From: Archangium violaceum Cb vi76
Lineage (GTDB): Bacteria > Myxococcota > Myxococcia > Myxococcales > Myxococcaceae
Assembly (NCBI RefSeq): GCF_000733295.1
Contig: NZ_JPMI01000240.1
Location: forward strand, 1 to 64,000
Direction: 5' to 3'
DNA length: 64,000 nt
Shown piece after piece: positions 36,932 through 45,348 of this stretch (position 1 is the first letter of the stretch; the number at the start of each line of letters is the position of its first letter). Below the pieces are notes generated by a model that worked only from the letters and a program-made list of their open reading frames with translations, did no database searches and had not been told where the DNA came from. The translations under genes and the position numbers were made by a program.

Positions 36932-38101
36932 TCAGAGCACGTCCGCGAGGGTGCGAGCCATGGTCCACCCGTCGTGGTAGACGACGCCCGTCTGCGTGAC
37001 GGTGTCGCTGCGGTACAGGCCCACCTTCAGGTAGTTGAGCATCCCGGCGTACTGGGTGGCGATGTTGCGCTTGGGCAGGACGAGCTTGCCGTTGTGGTAC
37101 AGCTCGACGAAGCCCACGGTGGCGTCGGGCGACCACTTCACGTGCAGGATGAAGTCCTGCCACTGCCCACGCACCAGCGGGGCCTTCCACACGATGACGC
37201 CGGGGTCTCCGCCGATGTTCAGGCGCATCTCCTCGCCATACACGTAGAACTCCACCGGCGGCGAACCGCTGCTGCCCTCGTGGTGCCACTGGGTGAAGAG
37301 CTGCCACGTCTTCACGCTCGGGAAGTCCGAGGCGAACATCGTGTTGAAGCGGTAGTAGTACTCCGAGCCCACCGGCTCGCGCGTCATCCGCACCAGCTCG
37401 TTACGGTTGCCGCTGGAGTTGATGGGATCATCGCCCTGGCGCACGGTCGCCTTGAGAGCATGGCTGCCCTGCCGCACCGGCGACGGAACCACCTGCAGCC
37501 GGTCCGAGCTGACCATCTGCGTTCGGGTCCACTGGCTGTGGTCTCCCGTCTCGAAGTCGCCGCGCCACACCACGGTGGAGGCGGTGGGCGCCGCGCACGC
37601 GCGGGCCTCGGCGATGCTGGCCCAGTCGTTCAAGGTGTTTCCATTGACGTAGATGCGCAGGCGGCGCGCGGTGCGCGTGGCGAAGGTGTACGTCTCCGCC
37701 GCCGTCGTCGTGCCGCTGCTCGTGCCGCTGTGGACCTGCGTGTAGTTCACCCCGTCCGAGGACACCATCAGGCTGAAGTTGTTGGCGCGCAGGTTTCCCG
37801 CGTGCCACGCGATGGCCGCTCCCGAGATGGCCTTCTCGGCGCCCAGGTCGTAGTCGATCCACGAGCCCTTGCCGAGGTTGCTCCAGCGCGTGTCGAGCCG
37901 ATCATCCATCGTATTGCCCGGCACGTTGCCGTCATTGCCGGATGCAATCACCGAACTCGCGGTGAGCGCCGTGCAGTTCTGCACCGTCAGTCCGTCGGCC
38001 GCTGTCGTGAGGGTCTCGGGTTCATCCCCGGTGTCGGGTGCGCCGCAACCAGCGCCAGCGAGGATGAGCAGGGTTTCAGCCAACACGAGCAGTTTCTTCA
38101 C
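36932..38101 (-). CDS. Lipoprotein polysaccharide lyase with F5/8C domain
   Basis: Lipoprotein of 389 aa from a GTG at 38101; lipobox LILAGAGC. Residues about 40-165 are an F5/8 type C (discoidin) carbohydrate-binding domain: NTMDDRLDTRWSNLGKGSWIDYDLG and ARRLRIYVNGN. Residues about 175-385 resemble heparin-lyase/PL20-type polysaccharide lyases: SGNRNELVRM, YYYRFNTMFASDFPS, TQWHHEG, GQWQDFILHVKWSP and YHDGWTMA. Predicted to cleave uronate-containing glycans outside the cell. The long upstream open frame to 38296 is not protein-like. It belongs to the local run of secreted hydrolases. Confidence 0.84.
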   Translation of the reverse strand: MKKLLVLAETLLILAGAGCGAPDTGDEPETLTTAADGLTVQNCTALTASSVIASGNDGNVPGNTMDDRLDTRWSNLGKGSWIDYDLGAEKAISGAAIAWHAGNLRANNFSLMVSSDGVNYTQVHSGTSSGTTTAAETYTFATRTARRLRIYVNGNTLNDWASIAEARACAAPTASTVVWRGDFETGDHSQWTRTQMVSSDRLQVVPSPVRQGSHALKATVRQGDDPINSSGNRNELVRMTREPVGSEYYYRFNTMFASDFPSVKTWQLFTQWHHEGSSGSPPVEFYVYGEEMRLNIGGDPGVIVWKAPLVRGQWQDFILHVKWSPDATVGFVELYHNGKLVLPKRNIATQYAGMLNYLKVGLYRSDTVTQTGVVYHDGWTMARTLADVL

Positions 38102-38420
38102 GGGTGGATTCTCTCGATGAATGGAAGACAGACAACGGCAGGAAGAAAGGACAGACTTCGGGACGCGGCCTTCCCGTCGCGCCAGACGAGGCTCATCGCC
38201 CCGGCGCCCGGAGAGGCATGGGATGGATCGTGGCTCGGGAACTCCTGCTCGACGGCGGCGATGGGCCGCTGTCCGAGCGAAATGAGCATCCATCAAGTTT
38301 ATTTTGTACTCAACACATCGCGCCGATGCCTGCTCGCCGGGCAGCCAGGCGTCGCAATGGATGTCAATCCATGAGGCTGTAATTCTACACAGTGGCGTCA
38401 GGGATTGGAGAGGCGGCGTG
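38102..38420. other. Intergenic between lyase and esterase genes
   Basis: No gene is seen. An AT-rich patch around 38296-38330 (AAGTTTATTTTGTACTCAAC) probably holds the promoter of the minus-strand lyase gene; no boxes were confidently assigned. Confidence 0.4.
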
Positions 38421-39545
38421 TCACCGCAGGGCGCGGATGAACTCCGTCAGCCGGGTGGCCATGGCCTGGTGGGTGGCGGCGGACGGGTGCCAGTCCTCGC
38501 CATAGGGCGCGCTCTGCGGGGTGAAGGCGAGGTAGTGCACGCGGGGGTCGCCCCGGTCGTTGAACCCCTTCACCACGGAGGACACCTGCTCCTGGAGGGT
38601 GCTCCAGTGGAACTGCCCCGCCGGGTATCCGTCGCTCAGCATGGGGCCCACGGCGCAGATGATCCGCGCCCGGGGGTACCGACCCCGGAGCCGGGTGACG
38701 AAGTCCGTGTAGGAGGCCTGGAAGAGGGCGGCGTCCGGCCTTCCCGGATGGAAGTCATTCGTCCCCAGGTTGAGCACCACGATGTCCGGAGGTGCGCGCG
38801 TGAAGTCCCAGCGCGGCTCGTCCTGGTTGGGGAAGACGCGGCCGTAGATGCGCGGCACCGTGTTCACCGTATCGCCCGTGTTGTTGCGGTAGATGCCCCG
38901 GCCCGAGTTGCAGACCACCACCGCCTCGGCGCCCAGGTTGCGTGCGGTGAGCCAGCCGTAGGCCTTCGTGACGTTCTGGTTGACGGAGTGGAACCCCGTC
39001 CCCGGGTTGCTGGACTCCGGGAGGGAGACCTCGTTGCCGTAGCCGCAGGTGATGGAGTCTCCGATGAACTCGAGCCTCGTGCCGGGCCGGGCCAGGGGTT
39101 CCAGGAGCTGGCCGCGGACCCGGAAGCCCCGCAGCTCGCTCCGGCCGACATCGCTCTCCGTCAGCTTGGTGAGCTCGACGGTGTGCTCGCCCAGGGGAAG
39201 AGCGCGGGCAATCTCATACACCGTCTGGCTCGTGCGGACCGCGAGCTTCACCGGCGCTCCGCCGTCGAGGGTAACCTGGTAGTAATTGGGCCTCGCCGTG
39301 TCGGCGGGGCCCTGCTCGTTCAGCGACAACTCGAGGGCATCTCCCCAGAAGCGGACCTTGATGGAGACGCCCGGGTAGGAGAACACGGCGGAGTCCCCGG
39401 AGACGTCCACCCACCCCGTGTATTGGATGCGCGGATCCGAGGGGGGCACCGTCTCCCAGGAGAGCGCGGACGGCTCGGGCCCGTGCCCACCACATGCCAG
39501 GAGGACGGAGACGGCACAGGAGAGGGTCAGGGAGCGCCAGTCCAT
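38421..39545 (-). CDS. CE2-type acetylxylan esterase lipoprotein
   Basis: Lipoprotein of 374 aa (lipobox SVLLACG). Residues about 30-145 are the N-terminal jelly-roll typical of CE2 esterases (YTGWVDVSGDSAVFSYPGVSI, YYQVTLDGGAP). Residues about 150-370 are an SGNH hydrolase: GDSITCGYGNE with nucleophile Ser, the NxGR oxyanion block, GTND, and the DWHPS Asp/His pair. It removes acetyl groups from plant or microbial polysaccharides. GGAGG is well placed before the ATG. With the neighbouring lyase and PI-PLC it forms a set of exported depolymerising enzymes, though each has its own spacing. Confidence 0.88.
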   Translation of the reverse strand: MDWRSLTLSCAVSVLLACGGHGPEPSALSWETVPPSDPRIQYTGWVDVSGDSAVFSYPGVSIKVRFWGDALELSLNEQGPADTARPNYYQVTLDGGAPVKLAVRTSQTVYEIARALPLGEHTVELTKLTESDVGRSELRGFRVRGQLLEPLARPGTRLEFIGDSITCGYGNEVSLPESSNPGTGFHSVNQNVTKAYGWLTARNLGAEAVVVCNSGRGIYRNNTGDTVNTVPRIYGRVFPNQDEPRWDFTRAPPDIVVLNLGTNDFHPGRPDAALFQASYTDFVTRLRGRYPRARIICAVGPMLSDGYPAGQFHWSTLQEQVSSVVKGFNDRGDPRVHYLAFTPQSAPYGEDWHPSAATHQAMATRLTEFIRALR

Positions 39546-39633
39546 CCGTTGCTCCTCCGTCGGTGGCGGAGGAGCAAGGTGGGGCGCCGGGTGTCAGACG
39601 GCCAGTGGGCCCGGAGTCGAGGGCGTCTGTCGT

Positions 39634-40749
39634 TCAGCGGTCGATCCGGGCGGCCAGGAGGGCGTCCGGAGAGGGCTCGCGCAGGTCCCAGACGAGCCCG
39701 AGCCGTGCGAGCAGGCGGAGGAGCAGGCCGCCCGGGTCCACCTGCCACCACCGGAAGTCGACGCGGGCCGAGCCGGGAAAGGCGTGGTGGTTGTTGTGCC
39801 AGCCGGAGCCGAGCGTCAGCAGCGCCATCACCCCGTTGTTGCGGCTGGTGTCACGGCTGTTCATCGAGTGGACTCCCACCGTGTGGCCCACCGAGTTGAT
39901 GGCGAAGGTCACCTGCTGGACGAGGTAGTAGCGGACGAGGCCGCCCCAGACGAGCCCGCGCAGCGCACCGGCCCACGTCCCGGTGACGAGGCCTCCCGCG
40001 AGGGTGGGCAGCGCGAAGCCGAGCAGCATCCAGGTGCCATAGCGCTGGTTGAGGCGCACGAGGGGCTCGTCGCGCAGCAGGTCGGGGAGGGTGCGCGCGA
40101 TGCGGTGGGCCTGGTCCTCCTCTCGCGCGGCCAGGAGGTCGGCCGGTGAGGCGCGGTGGCTGTCCAGGAGGCGGCCGAAGTGGCCGATGGCGGGCATCTC
40201 GAGGTACCAGAGGAACTGGGCCCAGCAGAAGCCGCGGAGCCCGTCCCATGCGCCCTTCCGGCCGAGCAACGGCGAGTGGGGATCTCCCGGCTGGTCGGTA
40301 TGGGCGTGGTGCGTGCGGTGCACGGCGCTCCACAGCAGGGCCGAGCCCTGTCCCGCCATCGAGCCGAGGATGAGGAAGAGGGCGCGCAGGGGGCGTGTCG
40401 TCTCGAAGGTGCGGTGTGCGAAGTAACGGTGGAAGCCCACTTCGATGCCCACCATGGTGAGCAGGTACATCCCCACCAGCAGGCCGAGGTCCCAGCCGCT
40501 GATCCCCTCGCGCAGGAAGAGCCACACGCCCGCGCAGAAGCCGAGCAGGGGGATTCCCTGGACGACGAAGAGCACCAGGGCCCGGCGGGCGCCGCTCAAT
40601 GGCTCGGACGTCTGGGTGGGCTCGGAGGTGGTGGGGGTTGGGGCGGAGGAGAGGGCGGGCAGGGCGGACAACGGGGGGCTCCGAGGAACTGTGCCGCCAT
40701 CATCGTCCAGCCCGCCCGGTGAATCCACGAGCCCTCCGTGTGAGCTCAT
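39634..40749 (-). CDS. Delta-9 type fatty-acyl desaturase
   Basis: Integral membrane di-iron desaturase of 371 aa. Three histidine boxes are present: HRYFAH (107-112), HRTHH (144-148) and HNNHH (318-322), and about four TMs surround them. It introduces a double bond into saturated acyl chains, probably acyl-CoA or lipid-bound. The ATG at 40749 overlaps the stop of the serine hydrolase gene by an ATGA junction, so the two are translated together. The N-terminal 50 residues are a Ser/Pro/Thr-rich low-complexity extension. Confidence 0.9.
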   Translation of the reverse strand: MSSHGGLVDSPGGLDDDGGTVPRSPPLSALPALSSAPTPTTSEPTQTSEPLSGARRALVLFVVQGIPLLGFCAGVWLFLREGISGWDLGLLVGMYLLTMVGIEVGFHRYFAHRTFETTRPLRALFLILGSMAGQGSALLWSAVHRTHHAHTDQPGDPHSPLLGRKGAWDGLRGFCWAQFLWYLEMPAIGHFGRLLDSHRASPADLLAAREEDQAHRIARTLPDLLRDEPLVRLNQRYGTWMLLGFALPTLAGGLVTGTWAGALRGLVWGGLVRYYLVQQVTFAINSVGHTVGVHSMNSRDTSRNNGVMALLTLGSGWHNNHHAFPGSARVDFRWWQVDPGGLLLRLLARLGLVWDLREPSPDALLAARIDR

Positions 40750-42128
40750 CCGCCGGAGCGGATCGCGCTCAGCAGATCCATGTGGAGGTACTTCGCTCGC
40801 GGCTGGCCCGGCTTGACGACGAACGCGAGCTCCTGCTGGTCCTCCGTCCGGAAGGTATCCGGGCCCGTGCGCTCGAGGGGGTACTCCTTGTCCGTCTTCA
40901 GGACGAGCCGTTTGCCGTCCCACGTCACCGTGAACTTCGCGAGGTCCGCGTGCACGTAGGTGCCGGTGTAGCGCTCCGCCCCGGCGGCGGTGAGGGGCTC
41001 GGCCCGCTCGTTCCGGGGCGGCTCGTCCGGAAGGCCGAACACCGTCCGGGTGATGCGGTCCAGGGAGCGGCGGAGGGTGACGCCATTCGCGTTGGTCAGG
41101 GTGATGACCGCGCCCCGGCGCTCCGGAAGGAAGCGGATGTGAGAGCCATATCCCCGGCGCACACCGCCGTGCTCGAAGAGCGCCGTTTCCCCCATGCGCA
41201 TCGTCACCAGGCCGAAGCCGTAACGCGCCACGTCCGTGCCCGGCAGGGGCACCTGTCCCGTGAAGAAGTCGCGCACCGTCTTCTCCGCGAGGACCCGGCG
41301 CTCGCCGTCGAGGCCCCCGTTCAGCAGGAGGGTCGCGAAACGGGCCAGCTCGCGGGCGGACGAGAACGCCGAGCCCGCCGGGTACATGGCGGTGTTCTCG
41401 GCCATGGGCCGGACGATCTTCAGCGCGTCCCCGGCGGCCTCGTGGCCCTGGGAGAAGTCGTAGGTGAGGGCCTCGGTGGGCCTGAAGGTGCCGCGCTCCA
41501 TGCCCAGCGGCTGGAAGAACTGCTCGCGCATGACCTCGGCGTAGGGCTTGCCGTACACGCGCTCCAGGACGAGCCCCGCGAGCCAATACCCCGGGCCGGT
41601 GTACGAGAAGACGTCTCCCGGAGGCGCGAACAGGTAGTCCCCCTTCCATCCGCGCACCATCTCGCCGAGGGCCGAGTCGTCCTTCGACTGCACCGAGGGC
41701 GAGGCCTCGCGCATGCCGGCCGTATGGGTCAGCAGTTGCCTCGGGGTCACCCCGCCCAGGGCCGGGTGCAGGTTCTTCACATAGGTGCGGACCGGTGCAT
41801 CCAGGTTCACCCGTCCCTTCGCGGCGGCATCGAGCAGCGTGAGCGCCGTCATCATCTTCGTGGTGGAGCCCAGGCGGAAGAGCGTGTCCAGTGTGACGGG
41901 CGTGCGCTCCTCGAGGCTGCGCACACCGAACGCGCGCAGGTAGACCAGCGCTCCATCCCGGACGATGGCGACCGCAGCGCCCGGGGCCCGGGTCTCCCGG
42001 AGCTCCTCCTCGATGAGCCGGGTGATGTTCGCCTCGACCTCCTGGGACAAGGCCGCGTCCGCCGCGTCCGCCCGCGTGGCGGCCATGAGCAGCAGGACGA
42101 GCACACTCCACCGCGCGACGACTTTCAT
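40746..42128 (-). CDS. Secreted serine hydrolase, class C beta-lactamase family
   Basis: Exported protein of 460 aa (signal VLVLLLMAATRADA). The beta-lactamase/D-peptidase domain (about 30-340) shows the SxxK motif in RLGSTTKMM, a YTGPGYW segment in the place of the Tyr-x-Asn motif, and HGGVRRGY in place of KTG. The last 120 residues are a lipocalin-like beta domain (TGTYVHADLAKFTVTWDGKRL), common in class C-like esterases. The substrate may be a peptidoglycan peptide or ester; a true antibiotic lactamase is less likely. Coupled to the desaturase gene, an unusual pairing. Confidence 0.85.
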   Translation of the reverse strand: MKVVARWSVLVLLLMAATRADAADAALSQEVEANITRLIEEELRETRAPGAAVAIVRDGALVYLRAFGVRSLEERTPVTLDTLFRLGSTTKMMTALTLLDAAAKGRVNLDAPVRTYVKNLHPALGGVTPRQLLTHTAGMREASPSVQSKDDSALGEMVRGWKGDYLFAPPGDVFSYTGPGYWLAGLVLERVYGKPYAEVMREQFFQPLGMERGTFRPTEALTYDFSQGHEAAGDALKIVRPMAENTAMYPAGSAFSSARELARFATLLLNGGLDGERRVLAEKTVRDFFTGQVPLPGTDVARYGFGLVTMRMGETALFEHGGVRRGYGSHIRFLPERRGAVITLTNANGVTLRRSLDRITRTVFGLPDEPPRNERAEPLTAAGAERYTGTYVHADLAKFTVTWDGKRLVLKTDKEYPLERTGPDTFRTEDQQELAFVVKPGQPRAKYLHMDLLSAIRSGG

Positions 42129-42381
42129 GTTCTCCCCCCTCCTTGGGCGCGCGGGGAACGAACGAGCGGGCGGAGTGTTCCCGAGACCCCTCAGGTTGGT
42201 GCCGCCGCGCTCCCTCGACTCTGGCTCAAGGTTGGCGATGCCACCTTACACTCTCCGTCCGTCCTGGGGTGGGCGCGGGTAGGATAGGCCCCGCGAAAAT
42301 CCGCTCGAATCCAGGCAGTATGTCCGCGCGACGCAATCGTTAAGACGTCTGCGGGCCCTCACGCCCGATGGGAGGTAATGG

Positions 42382-43842
42382 ATGCGAGCGGCCATCTTCA
42401 TCTCGGTTCTCCTGGTGGGAGGGCTGATGGGGTGCGCCTCGCGGCAGGGCATCCTCCGCTTGGAGCACCAGGAGGAGGCTGTCTACGAGCACCCCTTGGA
42501 GGAGGTCTGGCCCGCCGTGCGGACCTGGGTGAGGGACGGCGGGTTCCACTACCGGGAGGACGCGGCCAACTTCGTGCTGCAGACGGAGTGGCGCGAGGAG
42601 TTCCCCGGCTCGACGGTGGCGGGCTACTGGCACCGCTACACGCTGATTGGCAAGCGGGAGGGGCCGGCGCGCAGCCGGGTGTGGATCATCCGCTCCAGCC
42701 GCAGCCCGGACGGGGCCCCCGTCTACGACGTGAAGCAGCCGGAGTGGGAGGTGAGCCGGCTTCCGGACCCCTCCCATGAGGGCCTGCCGGGGGGAGCGCT
42801 CCGCCTGGAGGAGTTCGACGTGCGCACGCCCGGCGACGAGCCCCGGCTGCGCTTCGTGCCCCAGCAGTCCGTGGCGGGCATCGTGCTGTCCACGGACTCG
42901 GTGGGGGCGACGGGCGAGTTGCTGCGGGGCGCGCGGGACTTCGGCATGGAGTGGGTGATGAAGGAGCGCATCACCCCGGGGCTGGACGCGCGCAAGCAGG
43001 GCCAGGAGGGGCGCGCGCTGGCGGCGACGAAGCAGGAGCCGGGCAACGTCTCGTTCGAGTGCGGCATGCCCATCATCGGCCTGACCGGGAAGGCGGCGAA
43101 GGGCCAGGTGATGCTGCTGGGCGAGCTGCACGGCACGCGCGAGGTGCCCCGCTTCGTGGCGCTGAGCGCCTGCCAGGTGGCCTCGCGAGGTATTCCCGTG
43201 ACGGTGGGCCTGGAGATGCCGGTGGAGAACCAGGAGCGCGTGCGGCGATTCATCGCCAGCGCGGGCACCGAGCATGACCGGGCGCTGCTGATGGAGAGCC
43301 CCTTCTGGCGCAGCCCCTACCCGGACGGCCGCAGCAGCGAGGCGGTGGCCCAGCTCCTGGAGCAGCTGCGCTGGTTGCGCGCCCAGGGCCTGGACGTGGA
43401 GGTCTTCGTCTTCGATCACCCGCAGCTGCAGGGCGAGGTCCGTGAGGCCGCCATGGCCCGGAGCGTCCTGTCCCAGGTGGAGGCCGGTCCGGAGCGCTTC
43501 TTCCTCATCTCCACCGGCAACGTCCACCCGCGCACCCGGCCCGGCCTGCCGTGGGACCTGGGCTACCGTCCCATGGGCTACATGCTCGCCCGCGGCGTGC
43601 CCTCGCTGGTGTCGCTGGACGTGGCCTTCGACAGTGGGACCGCGTGGATCTGCTCCGTGGGGGAGACGCTCGAGTGTGGGGAGCGGTCCACGAAGGGGCA
43701 GGACAACGGGGACCGGTACTTCGTTTCATTCTTCGACCAGCCGAGCGAGGCCGGCTTCCACGGAGTCTTCTACGTGGGCGCGGTCTCGGCCTCGCCTCCG
43801 GCGGTGCGCTCGGGCAGTGCGCGGGCCATCGATTCGAAGTGA
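42382..43842 (+). CDS. Lipoprotein with BamC-like and ChaN/EreA/TIKI-like domains, copy 1
   Basis: Lipoprotein of 486 aa; GGGAGG five bases before the ATG, lipobox GGLMGC. Residues about 25-105 look like a BamC/NlpB-type helix-grip domain (AVYEHPLEEVWPAVRTWV, FVLQTEWREEF). Residues about 225-460 follow the ChaN/EreA/TIKI fold: VMLLGELHGTREVPRFVALSACQVASRG, TVGLEMP, HDRALLMESPFW, VFVFDHPQ and ISTGNVHPRT. The GELHG His, LEMP Glu and later His residues would form the active or haem/metal site. Such domains bind haem or act as metalloproteases or esterases. A near-identical plan follows 25 bases downstream. Confidence 0.82.
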   Translation: MRAAIFISVLLVGGLMGCASRQGILRLEHQEEAVYEHPLEEVWPAVRTWVRDGGFHYREDAANFVLQTEWREEFPGSTVAGYWHRYTLIGKREGPARSRVWIIRSSRSPDGAPVYDVKQPEWEVSRLPDPSHEGLPGGALRLEEFDVRTPGDEPRLRFVPQQSVAGIVLSTDSVGATGELLRGARDFGMEWVMKERITPGLDARKQGQEGRALAATKQEPGNVSFECGMPIIGLTGKAAKGQVMLLGELHGTREVPRFVALSACQVASRGIPVTVGLEMPVENQERVRRFIASAGTEHDRALLMESPFWRSPYPDGRSSEAVAQLLEQLRWLRAQGLDVEVFVFDHPQLQGEVREAAMARSVLSQVEAGPERFFLISTGNVHPRTRPGLPWDLGYRPMGYMLARGVPSLVSLDVAFDSGTAWICSVGETLECGERSTKGQDNGDRYFVSFFDQPSEAGFHGVFYVGAVSASPPAVRSGSARAIDSK

Positions 43843-43867
43843 GAGAGAACCCAGGAGGAAGTACTGA

Positions 43868-45283
43868 ATGAGACGGATGGCCTTCGGTTGTCTGCTGTTG
43901 CTGGCCGCGCTGGCGGGGTGTTCCGGGCGTTTCGTGGATTTCGCCCCCGAGGAAGACGCCATCTACGAGTATCCGCTCGACGAGGTGTGGCCGCAGGTCC
44001 GCACCTACTTCGCGTCTCGGGGGTTCGTCTTCCGTGAGGTTCCGGGTGGGGCCCAGCTGGAGACGGAGTGGCGCGAGGAGTTCATGAGCTCGCGGGTCGC
44101 CGCCTACTGGCACCGCTACATGGTCGTCGCGAAGCCCGAGGGTTCCAACCGCTGCAAGCTGATCATCACCCGGGAGGCGCGCAGCGCGAACAAGGCCTTG
44201 CAGGCCCCGGGCGCCGACCTGGTGTGGGGCGTGGACTCGCGCTCCGAGGACAACCCGATGGCCGTGGGCAGCGATGTGGCGCGGCAGATGGCGATGCAGA
44301 CCGTCAATGGCGACAACGCCGTCCTCGGCCACTCCCAGCAGACCGCGCGCGACATGGTGCTGGAGTGGAAGGTGTTCAACAGCATCACCCCGGCGCTCCA
44401 GAAGCAGGCCAAGAAGTCCGGCGAGAGCCCCGACGTGGTGGTGACGAAGGAGGCCAACATCGAGTGCGGCGTGCCCGTCCTGGGTCTGGGCAAGCTGGCG
44501 CGGGCCGGCAACGTGGTGCTGATGGGCGAGCTGCACGGCACGCAGCAGGTGCCGCACTTCCTCGCGCAGAGCGCCTGCCAGGTGGCCACCCAGGGCATCC
44601 CCGTGACGGTGGGCCTGGAGATTCCGGTCATGAACCAGGAGCGGCTGGAGAACTTCGTGGCCAGCGCGGGCACCGAGCATGACTGGGCGAAGCTGATGGA
44701 GAGCCCCTTCTGGCGCAGTCCCTACCCGGATGGCCGCAACAGCGAGGGCGTGGTCTACCTCATCGAGGCCCTGCGCAAGCTGCGCGGCCAGGGGCTGGAC
44801 GTGAAGGTCTTCGCCTTCGATCATCCGGCGCTGCGGGGGGACGCGCGCGAGGAGGCCATGGCGTCGACGGTGCGGGACGTGGCCAGCAAGTCCGGGAAGC
44901 GGGCGTTGCTGGTGCTGAGCGCCAACATCCACCCGCGCCAGGTGAAGGGCCTGCCCGGGGATCCGAGCTACCGGCCCATGGGCCTGCGCCTGGCGGACCA
45001 GCTCCCCAGCGTCTACTCCCTGGACATCGCCTACAACAGCGGCACGGCGTGGATCTGCGCCATGACCCGGCAGGAGCAGCTGGACTGCGGGGTGACGCGC
45101 ACCAAGGGCGAGGACAATGGCGATCGCTACTTCGTGCAGCTCTTCGGCGGCAAGAACCGCCATGGCTTCCACGGCTTCTACTACGTGGGCGCGGTGTCCG
45201 CCTCGCTCCCGGCCGTGTACCAGGGCACGGAACCCGCGGGCAGCCAGCAGGCCACCGTGCCCGGCTCCGCGGGTTCCAACTAA
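43868..45283 (+). CDS. Lipoprotein with BamC-like and ChaN/EreA/TIKI-like domains, copy 2
   Basis: Paralogue of the preceding gene, 471 aa, 25 bases downstream with AGGAGGAAG before the ATG; lipobox LAALAGC. All blocks are kept: YEYPLDEVWPQVRTYF, QLETEWREEF, VLMGELHGTQQVPHFLAQSACQV, TVGLEIP, HDWAKLMESPFW, VFAFDHPA and SANIHPRQ. Differences lie in the middle linker (a Met/Gln-rich MAVGSDVARQMAMQTVNG) and the C-terminal tail. LEMP is replaced by LEIP. The tandem pair suggests duplication with retained function at the outer membrane. Confidence 0.82.
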   Translation: MRRMAFGCLLLLAALAGCSGRFVDFAPEEDAIYEYPLDEVWPQVRTYFASRGFVFREVPGGAQLETEWREEFMSSRVAAYWHRYMVVAKPEGSNRCKLIITREARSANKALQAPGADLVWGVDSRSEDNPMAVGSDVARQMAMQTVNGDNAVLGHSQQTARDMVLEWKVFNSITPALQKQAKKSGESPDVVVTKEANIECGVPVLGLGKLARAGNVVLMGELHGTQQVPHFLAQSACQVATQGIPVTVGLEIPVMNQERLENFVASAGTEHDWAKLMESPFWRSPYPDGRNSEGVVYLIEALRKLRGQGLDVKVFAFDHPALRGDAREEAMASTVRDVASKSGKRALLVLSANIHPRQVKGLPGDPSYRPMGLRLADQLPSVYSLDIAYNSGTAWICAMTRQEQLDCGVTRTKGEDNGDRYFVQLFGGKNRHGFHGFYYVGAVSASLPAVYQGTEPAGSQQATVPGSAGSN

Positions 45284-45348
45284 CCGCTAACCGGCAGGGC
45301 CTCGCCTTTCCTGTGGCGGGGCCCGGCGGCGGCGCTAGCCTGGAGGGG

